Origin: Malaya genurostris
Lineage: Eukaryota; Arthropoda; Insecta; Diptera; Culicidae
Assembly (NCBI RefSeq): GCF_030247185.1
Contig: NC_080570.1
Location: 159,996,882-160,060,881 of the forward strand
Reading direction: 5' to 3'
Length of the DNA stretch: 64,000 nt
Below the pieces are notes generated by a model that made no database searches, was not told where the DNA came from, and saw only the letters and a program-made list of their open reading frames with translations. Position 1 is the stretch's first letter, and each line of letters starts with the position of its first letter. Position numbers and translations under genes: made by a program. Shown piece after piece: positions 47,301 to 59,300 of the stretch.

Positions 47301-50300
47301 TCGGTCATAACAATAACGTCGATATCGCATTCAGCAGAGTTCAGGAACAAGTCATCGATTTTTGTTCTTAATCCTCAACATTCTGGTATAAAATCGAAAT
47401 AGAGTTGGCCGATAGTTGCTGCAAAGGGCAAACATTGAATGCAGATAAACCAAATGAATCGTGTAAATACTCGCCTCTGGTGGGAGCCCTGGAGCTCCCA
47501 CCGTCCGCTGAAATTCGTGTTGCATTCAAACAATTGCCGCCAGTGTTGGTGTATCTGCAGGATGATCGCTGGAGAAATTGATCGGTTGTCTTTCGATGTT
47601 TTTTGAAAACTCAACAAATTCTCTAAACAATAGACCAGTTGGCCAACATGCAGCGTTTAGTGCTTGTTGTTTGTGTACTGGATCCAGACCAATTTTGAAT
47701 GAGATGTAAGTTAACCTTGATGAGTCCGTTCCTTTGGGTACTAAACGAATGGTATCAAAGGGAGCATCCAAATTTAAACACCGAGTGACTATTTTCTGTA
47801 CATCCTCGTTACTGATAAGGGGATGAAATCCCGATAAATAGAGCCAGAATCTAGGCTGAGCTGCAGGAGGTGTAATGAAGGGAACAGAGAGATCACCAAA
47901 ATCAATTTGATTAGTTCCGCGATCGGCACCTGGGCGAATAGCTTGACCATTTTCACCACGACGACGTTTTGCACCTATTGGCCATATCGGATTTCGTACA
48001 GGCGGCTTAGGAGTTGAAACATTGGAGATGCTATCGACTTTTTTGCTAAGCACTTCAACAATATCGGTCAGTTGCTGTATCTGTACATTGATATTGCTTT
48101 TGCATGTACTGGTGGATGTCGTATTTGGATTAAGATCAGCCAAATACGCACAAATGCTTCTACCATTTAGCATGTCTCTGCACTTCGTGCAAATAAACAC
48201 CGCTTTACCTTGAGCAAACATATCTTTGCATGAGCGAAGATTGAAACCACAACAGTTTTGACTGATGTGGAACGGAGTTTCGCATAAGCCGCAGCGTACT
48301 GGTTCCAAATCGTTGATTTCATGGTGACACTCTCCGCATTGTTCTTTTGCCATGTTTGTTTTGATCAAGCTACGTTGATGAGCTGATGATTATATGACGC
48401 AATTGACTGGTATTGGTGCTAACGGTCGGTTGTACGCCAAGAACACAACAAGTTGGCCGAAAAAACAGCAAAATGCGTAGATGCGGTAGAAAACCAGACG
48501 AGTGTTTGAACTACTAACGATACCAGATGCACTGCCGGACACGATGGAATAAGAACGGATACGATATTTAGAATTTTACACTATAAAATCGCAAAATACA
48601 ATGACTACGAGTCGCTTTCAAACTGTATCAGTTGACAAGGTTGCCAGGATGTTGACCGCACTTTACGTCAGTTTTGGGAGATCGAAGAAATCGTGAAACC
48701 TAAGCATCTCACTGTGGAAGAAAAAAAGGCTGTCGAAATATTTCAATCAACACATCAACGTGATGATGCAGGAAGGTTTACAGTTCGCTTACCAATGAAT
48801 GATTCTTCATTAACGCTTGGAGAGTCATTGCCAGCGGCAATTCAACGCTTGAAGGCAATGGAGAGAAGGTTTAGTTCGGATCCAAACTTCAAAAACCTAT
48901 ATAGTGAATTTATGACCGAATACCTGAGGCTCGGTCATATGGAACGTGTACCGACAGATGAAATCAATATCGCGCCAGACAAACGATACTATCTCCCCCA
49001 TCATGCCGTTTTAAAGGAGGATAGCTCCACATCTAAACTACGCGTTGTTTTCGACGGCTCATGTAGGACCTCAACGGGTGTTTCCCTAAAAGAGAAGCTG
49101 CTGGTCGGACCTAACGTAAACGAAGAACTTTTTGTCGTACTCACTCGGTTTCGGAGTTATGCCGTCGCATTCACCGCAGATGCAGAAAAAATGTATCGTC
49201 AAGTGAACGTACATAAAGACGATACTGATTTCCAGCGAATCGTATGGAGATTCGATCCAACTCAACCAATCGAGCATTATCGACTATTAACCGTCACCTA
49301 CGGGACTTCCTGTGCTGCGTACCTTGCTATGGAATCATTACGACAAGCAGCTAAAGACAGTCAGAATGAATCGCCCATCGCGTCAGAGAGAATAAGGAAA
49401 AACTTCTATGTTGATTACCTTTTGTCAGGGGCTAATACACTCGAGGAGGCGATTAGGTTACAAAATGAAATCATTAAAATCACATCGGCTGCAGGTTTCA
49501 ACCTCCGGAAATGGTCATCAAACATTTCACAACCGAGTACAATTCCAGAACAGTTCATACCTCTTAAATTGTCACCAGAAACAGAATATGTTAAAGCACT
49601 GGGTATTCATTGGTCTCCATTGGACGATTCATTTAGTTACCGTTTAAAACTAAACATCCATAACCAAAATACCAAGCGTAAGTTGTTATCGGACTCAGCC
49701 CGATTATTTGATCCTCTAGGATGGATATCACCCGTCATCGTTCGAATCAAAATATTATTCCAATCACTATGGCTCACTGACTTGTCATGGGACGATCCTC
49801 TACCAGTAGCCATTGACGACGAATGGAATAGAATTAAATTTACCCTCCATCTGATTGAAGGCATACATATCCCACGGTGGATAGCAAACCATGATGGTCG
49901 AATTGAGCTACACGGTTTTGCTGATGCGTCGGAGGTTGCGTACGCAGCAGTTGTTTATGCTAGATCGATTGATAGCAACGGAATAGTAAACGTGTCACTA
50001 ATAGCAAGCAAAACTAAGGTTGCCCCAATTCGGCAAGTATCATTGCCGAGATTAGAACTAAATGCAGCAGTTTTATTAACTGAGCTTTTAAAACGAATAC
50101 TTAAGGCTTTCGATCATCTGGAGATTCGTGTTTATGCCTGGACTGATTCTATGATCGTACTCGAGTGGTTGTCATCCCATCCTAGGAAATGGAAAACATA
50201 CATCGCCAACCGAACATCAATGATATTGGATCTGTTACCTCGTAGCTCGTGGAATCACATACCATCTGCAGATAATCCGGCGGATTGTGCTTCGCGTGGC

Positions 50301-53300
50301 CTACTTCCCGCAGATCTAATTGATCATGTGCTGTGGTGGACCGGCCCAACAGTTTTGTACAACAAAAATGAAATGTGGAATCAAGAATCCGTTATTACAG
50401 CGTTCAATGTATGTAAACAAGATAGTACAGTCATTTGTTCATCAACAACCACCCTAAAGGTGTCGAACTTCAACGTAGAAAAGTACCTCCTGAATCGTTC
50501 TTCATCTTTGCTGTTCATAAAGCGAGTCCTGGCTTGGATAAATCGATTCAAGAATAATGCGTCAGCGAAGCTGACAGGATTGTCTGTATCAAATGGAAAT
50601 TTGAAGTTGGTAGAAATTCAGGAAGCGGACACCCAGTTAATACGTTGTGCACAACATGACCAATTCAATGGTGACCTCGATCGTATACATAAAGGATTGG
50701 AACCCTTAGACAAGCAACTAAAATCAATTAACCCATTTTTAGATGGCAACGGCATAGCCCGAGTTCTGGGACGGTTGCAGAATTCGCAATTATCTTACGA
50801 TAGGCGTCATCCAATAATTTTACCCAAGTCCCACCGATATACACATTTGTTGATTTCATATTTACATGTGCAAAATCTTCACGCAGGCCCTACATTGTTA
50901 ATCGCATCCCTTAATCAACGATTTTGGATTTTGGGCTGTCACGCAGCAGTTACTACTGTAGTTAATAATTGCGTTAAATGTATTCGGTGGAAAGCTAAAA
51001 CAGCTAAACAACTCATGGGAAGCTTGCCCTCGGTCCGAACGTGTGAAGGAAGAGCATTTCAACATGTTGGAATTGACTACGCCGGGCCACTTATTCTTCG
51101 TGCCAGCTCCTTGAGGTCGTCTAAAACTATTAAAGGTTATATTGCAGTTTTCATATGTTTAGCTTCTAAAGCTATCCATTTAGAGGCTGTTACGGAGCTC
51201 TCAACAAATGCATTTATTTGTGCCTTGAAGCGTTTTTGTGCTCGTCGTGGTGTGCCATGTCAAATATATTCTGACAACGGTACTAATTTTGTTGGTGCAG
51301 ATCGGCAACTTCGTGAGAGTTTGAAATCTGAGAGTTTTGACGCTAGTGTTAGCCAGTATCTCAACAACTTAGGAATCAAATGGACATTTATCACACCCAA
51401 TGCACCTCACATGGGAGGGCTGTGGGAAGCAGCTGTAAAAAGTATGAAGAAACATCTTCGAGTCGTCCTTGGAAATGAGATACTCACGTACGAAGCTTTA
51501 TCAACTATTCTGGCTCAAATCGAAGCATGCCTCAATTCACGTCCGCTTTGCGCCCTATCAACATCGGTTGATGCTTGTGAAGCATTAACTCCTGGGCATT
51601 TCACCATTGGTCAGGCCCTGAATCTAATACCTGAACCTTCCGTATTGAATATAACTGAAAATCGTCTTGATCGTTATCAAAGGCTTTGTCGATATGTCGA
51701 AGAATTTTGGGATCGATGGAAAGGCCAGTTTCTAGCGACACTTCAACCAAGAAGTAAATGGAGAGGTGTGCAAGCAAACTTGAAGATTGGTGATTTGGTT
51801 ATAGTTAAAAATGACAACACTCCTCCAGCGTATTGGGAGCTCGCCAGAGTTATAGCAGTCCATCCCGATCGAAATGGCATCGTTCGCAATGTCACTCTCA
51901 GCAAAGGCCAAACGGAGTACCAGCGACCCATACACAAGCTAGTGGTTTTGCCAAGAAATTGAGGCTAGCGCCTCAAGGTCGGGAGCGTGTTTACGGATCG
52001 TAATATGTGAACTGTTCCTCGTCTACGTGGCGAATTTTGTCGTCATCTACAAGATAATTCTACAGTCAAGAAAAAAAATCAAATGAATTCATTGTTACCA
52101 GTAACAACTCACTTCCGTTTTTAATAAGAAAATAAATGCTCACTGTTATAGTTTGTCTCACGCTTGTTTAACGAAGAATTAATGTCGTTTTATTTTCGAT
52201 CGATTAGATATCGCGAACATTCGCAAACAAACAAGTTAGTTGTATGCAATGGTCTTTTTATTCTTACCGATGTTCCATTTTGTATCTAAGATTTCCTAAG
52301 AGTGTTAATTAAATTATTTTCCAATTTTTCAGCTCCACATTTATCACATTTGTTCCTGCTTTTCTTGAGTATCTTATTCTTTATTCCGAATTTCTTGGTT
52401 ATGCTCAGTCATCCATTTCCGAAAAAAAAAAGAGAGACGAAAAAGGATTAGTGTTTTTTTAATGACATCTTTGTACGGCCGGTCATGATGGTTTGATGGA
52501 AAAAAAAACTGAGAACATGCATTTTTATTTAAATTATATTGACCCTTGGGTCCCATAAGTATTGCTACAACATGTTCACATTTAGTTGTCTTCAGTTGAT
52601 CCTTGACAGTGGCAAGGCACAAATCTCCAAATATCAAGGGGAACGTGCCATTTGAGCCAATTTGTTCTGATTCCTGACCCACAATCGAAATGCATCACTA
52701 CCAATTTGGTACAACGCACTCAAAGGCACGGTAAAATGTATATTGTATATATACACAAAAACACATACATACACACACAGTCACACACATACACACATGC
52801 ATACATACCCACATGTATTCCACACGCAAGCATTACAACATTCAGTTACTATTTCTACTCTGATAGATCCTAATTAAAACTAGTGTGCCAATAGTCATCT
52901 CATTAGTAGAGTCACCATGTTATTTTAGCGATCACTCGACTTTTAATAATTGATTTGTGATAAATACAAAGTCTTTGCATCGTCTCTAAGAAGCAATAAC
53001 GCATAGCAGTAGTTCGGAAGTGGTTCAATACTTCTGTTTTAGCGAAGCAAAATGCTCCAAATTTCATGTTACTTCTTAAAATAATCTATCAAACAGAGAT
53101 AACAGAGCTCACTATAACTAATAGTTCTCGTATATGAAATGACTAATGGATTTGAGATGAATGGAGGTACTGTTACCCAATTTCTATCTCTTCTAATGAT
53201 CGATCGTTAGTCCTGAGCTGAAACGGTGGCCTTTATTACCATTCTTGCATGCACTAACTCTTACATTTCACTCACATATCATCTCACCCATCAGGTCCCA

Positions 53301-56300
53301 AACGATACATCCTCACAATACAAACTGGATGAACATCGTTTGACAGCTATCAGTGGTTTGCCCATTGGTTAAGTCATTATTATTCCGTTCTATTTTACAA
53401 TATTCTATCTCATTCCACAGTAATCCATTGTACACAAACCACCAATAAACGTCAAATATGGACTCGATTCACCGTTCACCTGTTGTCATCGTGTGAAACC
53501 CAATTGGGATACGTTCACTCCACTTAACTTCTACTTCTATAACACTGGTTATAGGAACCGGTAGTATGAAAATAAAACATAAAAAGAGCTCAGTTAAGCC
53601 CTACCGGCCTCTCCAACCCCGGATGTTGGAGCGTAATGCAATCAACATTTCACTCACAATCGAAAGGTATCATAATATACGGTTTGATACAACGCATACA
53701 TACATACATGTATAAATATATACAGGCACCAAGGCATACTGACGTACACACATATATACATACATATACACACATGTGTACATACATATACATATTTACA
53801 AATATGTATTTCACACGCAAATATTGTAACATTGATTAAATAGTAAATTCTAATAGATAATAATTAAATTCATTGTGCCAATAGTCATTTCATTAATAGA
53901 GTCACCATATTATTCTTCCGATTACTCGACTTTCAATAAATGAATTGTGATGAAATCAAATACAAAATCTTTGCTTCATCTCTGATAAGCAATACCGCAT
54001 AAAAGTAGTTCAGAAAATGTACGATATCGCTGTTATAGCGACGCGAAATACTCCTAACCTCATCTCACTCTCGAAGTCAATCTATCGAACAGACAAAACA
54101 GATCTCGCTCTAACCAACTTCACTCACATATCACCTCATCCATCAGATCCCACACGAGCACGACACAACCTCACAGAATAAACGTCAAATATGAACTTAA
54201 TTCACCATTCAACTATTCCGTTATCGTGTGAAACCTGAGTGGGGTACGTTCACTTCGCTTAATTTCCACTTCACATCGGTAATAAGGGTCGGTAGTATGA
54301 AAATGAAACATAAAAAAGAGCTCAGTTAAGCCCTACCGGCCTCTCCAACCCCGAATGTTGGAGCGTATTGCAATCAACATCTTATTCAAATCGTTTCATG
54401 CCTCACTCAATAAACTCAATAATTAAACTAAAAGTTATATCACATATTTATATTAAATTGTAACAATAATTAATCGTATCTGATGATGTTTGCAATACCG
54501 TCAAGCCCATCAACCACGGAGGGAATTCGAACGAAATTATTTTTCACGAAAAATTCATGAATCCACCTTTCAAATATATAACCATTGAAATCTATCAAAT
54601 CGTTTTTTTTTTGCATTTTTAAATACGATTTTTTTCTGAGACACCCTGAAGTATGAATTAATGAATACTGCAACAAGTAGTTGAACATGCGTATTCGTAA
54701 TGTAAGGTGTGTCGGTGAATATTAGAATTTTATGGTGACTATCAAAGCAAAATTGATTGAAAATTCTACTAATAGACGCAAAAGGTGATTTATTAGGTAA
54801 TATATTGATTCTACGTGAGTTTTATTACATTGAGAGTTAGGTAGATTTAACGTAGTGAAAATCGCATCCATGGATCAAATCTGGAAGGTGGAGATTCACT
54901 TTTCTGGACTTTTAGCAAAACTATGAATTATTGAAGAACCTGTCCACGTTGTTATTCCTTCTAATATCTTTTAATTTGTATCTGAAATTCCTTATATTGT
55001 TTTCGAGTGTCCATACAGGACTTTTCTATAATTTGGTGTGACGATATTTAACACAATTTATATACCTGAAATGGATTTAGAAACCATGCATCGCATACTG
55101 TACAATAGGGGTCTATTCTTAATTAAGCATGTAGTTCGAAATAGTGAAGCACATGGATCAAGTAGGCTCAGTGAAATTTTCTCGTCAAACAGCTCGTCGG
55201 CGGCAAACGATTTTATTAATGATATAGTAAGTATATTTTGCTCTTAAGTGGGCAAGCGTTGCACAACTCGATACGCGATGAGTGGAAAATTTTTAATTTT
55301 ATACAAAACAGTTTTCTCGATTTTCCTAACTTCCCCGATGATTTTTCCTTATTACTTCTACACTTTATTGTAGAGGAAGTCAAGGCGCGGATAACATAAA
55401 AAAAAGAATCGCGTAAATCCGTGCAGCCATTCTTGATTGATGCTCGTAAATACATTTTGCAATTTTTGTAATAGAAAGGCTATTTATGGCTCTCAACATT
55501 AGAAAAAAAAACCTGTTCTAATCCACCTAGTGGTGTTATGATTCCTTTCTAATATCTTGTTTCATGCATTTCTAAGAAATTTGACAACAAAAAAAAAACT
55601 TCCATTTTGCGGTTTTTACTACGCGGATTTTCGAATTTACGCGGTCTCAAATTCTCATGAGCATGAACTTAGCGAGGCACCTCTCGCCGATGATAACGCA
55701 AATAGGAAAATAATTTGTTGCTAATTAGTTGCGATAATTTTGAATTTGTTGCTCATTTTTTTTTTATTTTTGAGTACTTCGCTAAGTTCATATAAAGTTA
55801 GCGAAGTACTCAAAAACATTAACAAAATGAGCAACAAATTCAAAATTATCGCAACCAATTAGTAACAAATTAGCAACAAATTATTCAACAGGCTTCGATT
55901 TTTTTTAACATTATTTGGAAAGAGGGCTTCGCTAACTTTATATGTAGTTGGCGAAGTACTCAAAAAAATAAAAATAAATTGAGCAACAAATTCAAAATTA
56001 CCGTAACTTATTAGAAACAAATTATTCACATATTTGCTTTATCATCGGCGAGAGGTGCCACGCTAAGTTCATGCTCATCAAATTCCCTAAGATCAAGTCG
56101 GTTTAAAAAAAAATTGTGATTACAACAGATCTGGATTACAACAGATTTCATGCATTTCTAAGATATTTGGCATCCAATAATTTTTTTTCGATTTTTGAAA
56201 TTTGGTGATTTTTCAAGATGGAACTTTTTCCAAATTGACCACCGTGCAATATTCGATTTAACTAAAATTGAGGTGCTCAATCAATTGAGCACGAAAATAG

Positions 56301-59300
56301 AGATGACACTTTTTTGCACCCTAATTACCAAAAAAATAATTTTCATTTGAATCTAAGTTTATGAAAATCGTCTCAGCCATTTTTTAGAAAATTGAGTGTA
56401 CGTTTTACTATGAAAAAAAAATTGAGATGACACTAGATCTCGATGTTTCAGACAATTCTAAGGCATTTCTCATCAATTTTTTTTTCAATTTTAGTGATCT
56501 CAAAATTTGTCTAAGTCGAATGTCGATTTAAAAAAAAAACGAGATAATACTAATGTCGTTTTTGCTTGAGAAAATTGAAACTGACCCATAGTAGTTTCAT
56601 TAAACAAACACTTTTCACGAAACTGTGTTGGTTTCGCACTTAGCAATAGGGATTTGAGCAAACCTGATATAAAGACCAGGTTCGAAACTATCTCGATTTT
56701 CAGTTCAATAATGTTGAAACTAGATTCGAAACTAGCTTCAAACCAACGATTTGACAGCAGTTAGGGTGGAAACTGGGTTGGGTTTGGCATAAAGCGAAAA
56801 TGACATATATTAAAGCAATATATAGGAAATCCCACAGGATATGGGACAGTTATGCGTAGAAAAGCAGTATTGAAAATCAAAACTTTTTGAATTAGTGGAA
56901 ACACCACCAGTCGCAACCCACCTGATCGCCAATCCGGACACCGGCCCGGGCACCGGGTCCACTCGGTACCAGATCCTTCACGTACACCGTATTGTCGTTG
57001 CCCTGCACGATGCTGATCCCGAGCGTGTACCGTGCACCTCTGCCATCATCCCCGCTGCTACCGCAATCCGCTATGCCACCGTCGGAGCTGAGATCATCGC
57101 CACCGAATGCGACCAGACGGGGACCGCCGCTGCCGTTTCTCCGTTGGAACAGAACCGATTCCTGGCTGCGCGATAGAAACGATCGCTTCCGATTCAGCAG
57201 TTGCGTTTTCGTGATTTGTGGCTGGTGATTTCGCTCGTTCGGATTAATGAAATCTTTCACCACTATCACGGACGTCAGAATGCGATCGTTGATTGCTGCA
57301 CTGCAGCTCAGATTGTTGAACTTCTCCAGCAGCGTGTCCGAGATGGTTTCGTTCGGTAAATCGAAGTGACTGCTTTCGCCACGGATGTTTGATTCTAAGG
57401 AGAAAAAAAAGATCAAAATTATTAGAAGTTCTTTTGTCAGGATCCTCAATCGTAACCCACGTATCACACAGGCTTTCGGCGACAGAGTCTCTTCGCTTCC
57501 CCCGACGGATTTCTCATCAATCTTTTCCATGTAGTACATCGAACCCATGCTACTCTTGACGGACAGAGCGTCATCCACGCTACTCTCGATCAGCTGTCTG
57601 GGATCAACCCGCACAACTCGATCGTAATCGATCAGCATTTCATCGTCTTCGTTGAAACTTCCGTTGGCCAGATTTTGGTAGGAGTTGGCACCGCTCAGCG
57701 GATTGTCGTACAAATTGTCGAAGGATTTGTTCAGAAATTGAGTTGAAAATACTCTGGTACCCATCTTGACCCGGTTCCGATTCATGTTGTACGATTTGGA
57801 GGAATCGTCCGGCGACAAACTTAGCTCCGAAGAGGCCGGATAAATCGCAGGTGAACAGGACGAACCACTCCCCAAGGCCGGATTCTCGTTTTCTTTGTTC
57901 TGATTCTGTTGGTTTGCGATTTCGACGGTTTCGTTCAGTGCCGACGACGGCGGAGCACCTTCGACCGAGGATTTCGAACGTTTGAGCAGGAACTTTTGGC
58001 GCAATTTTGCCAACCGGTTGTCATTCAGCATTGACTTTTTGAGATTCCGCACCCGCAGAGCGGTAGTCTTCAGGGGTTTATCAATTTTGTCCACATGTTT
58101 AACATCGAAAGCAGCTTTTTCATCCACCTCGGCCACGGTCAGTTTCGGTTTGGCGGTTCCTTTGTGATCCGTTCCCGATGCCACCGTCGTTCGACCGGGT
58201 TCGACAATCGGAATGTTCAATTCGCCCGAAAGAGCCTTAATCGAAACGAACGAATTACGCAGTTTCATGTAGAATTTGTGGTGCTCCGAGGCAAGGTTGA
58301 AGGCGAAGTAGCTCCTGTGGAATAAATTGAAATGTTTACATTTACGAACCCTAGAAAATCGACTTGCATCTTACTTCCGACCATCCATTCGCAGTTTGTA
58401 CTTGATCCGGGTTTTGTCCTTCGGATTCAGACTCTCCGTGCGACGAACCACCACACAAAACACGTGCTTCGAGAAGCAAATGTTTTCAATCTCCAGCCAA
58501 TCGAAGAACGCATACAGATGCCGCTGGTAGCAGTTTTTGCTGTTGTTAAACTCCTGCTGAGCTCCCCGGGGATTGAACTTGAGATTCCGCTCGAAGATGG
58601 CCACCCCGCTCAGTGAGATGGCCACGTAAACCTCCAGCGTAATATTTTCGTCCGTTGTCCACGAGGCACTGTACAGATGCAAACCGTACTCCTTCAGTTC
58701 CTGCACGTACCGGATGAAATTGTGTTCGGCTTCCAGCTGATGCAGTCCGCGCTTGCAGAAGTGCGAATTGCGCAGGTACTTTGCCAGTTCCTTCTTCTTC
58801 CGGTACACTTCCTCCGGCAGGTAGTGCGAAATGGTAAAGTATTCGTTGTATTTCATCTGAAATCGAGACAGGAAATTAAATCCGATCAGTTTCCATTAGT
58901 TCCAACCAACTGGCAACGGAAACATTTCGTGAAATATTTCCCATCAACTCACGTGCTCTTTAAAGCTTCCAACTTCCACCTGAAGCGCCAGGCCACCCAA
59001 CGTGATGAGGTCGTCCTCGGAGCACAGAACCTGCCTCTCGAGGATGCTTTTGCGCAGCTGCAGATACAGCAGATGTCGCGATTCCAAACAGCTGAAAAAT
59101 AGGAAGAGATGCTTTTTCGTTTGAGAAGCTACCCCCAAAAATACGCCCAGAAAGCTACCAACCTGACACCGCGTAACGTCGGCAGGAAGAACTTTATCCG
59201 GAGATAAAGCGTAAAGACAATGTTTTCACCCAACGCGGCGGATTTTTTCGATGTATTGACCCAGATTTGCGGTGCGACCTGTTTGAAATGTAGAACCATC

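Larger units (their letters stand above)
44296..48647 (-). mobile_element. Near-complete CR1/Jockey-type LINE inserted in BEL/Pao
   Basis: A 4352-bp non-LTR retrotransposon on the minus strand, flanked by GATGTT (44290-44295 and 48648-48653) as target-site duplication. Its 3' end is a (TAAA)n tail, visible as (TTTA)n on the plus strand (44296-44341). It has two genes: ORF1 with a PHD-like zinc finger (48353-47526) and ORF2 with endonuclease and reverse transcriptase (to 44537). The 5' UTR is about 295 bp. A PHD-type ORF1 points to the CR1 clade (Q/T1-like elements of mosquitoes) more than to Jockey proper, where ORF1 carries CCHC knuckles. Confidence 0.93.
42028..52233 (+). mobile_element. 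BEL/Pao LTR retrotransposon, recently inserted, interrupted by a LINE
   Basis: Two 246-bp LTRs (42028-42273 and 51988-52233) that look identical by eye, starting TGTTTACGG and ending CAAACAAACA, flanked by the 5-bp duplication AGTTA (42023-42027, 52234-52238), the size expected for BEL/Pao. A TGG-initial primer-binding-like site follows the left LTR. Gag and protease (42311-44289) and pol (48654-51962) lie on the plus strand, without an env gene. A LINE occupies 44296-48647, so the element itself is about 5.85 kb. It sits in the 19-kb intron of the KIND-FERM-PDZ gene in the opposite orientation. Confidence 0.95.
52239..56921. other. Intron part upstream of BEL/Pao: tandem repeats and foldback
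   Basis: No exon was found. Contains the two-copy repeat 52680-54381, the foldback 55657-56078 and scattered repeat remnants (54480-54660 ends in a GAGACACCCTG transposon-like end; 55510-55545 is the CCACCTAGTGGTG repeat). 56100-56900 is AT-rich and unassigned. Confidence 0.5.

Noticed and set aside
48351..48368. TTG start of LINE ORF1
   Set aside because: An ATG five codons downstream precedes the conserved zinc-finger region; non-ATG initiation is not needed.
53636..53839. Frame rich in Tyr/His/Ile on both strands
   Set aside because: It is a translation of a CATA/TACA-type microsatellite.
56892..58268. 458-aa uninterrupted exon
   Set aside because: A 66-bp intron (57460-57395) with good GT-AG borders lies inside and happens to be open; removing it restores the expected linker, and the right border is the donor at 56922.
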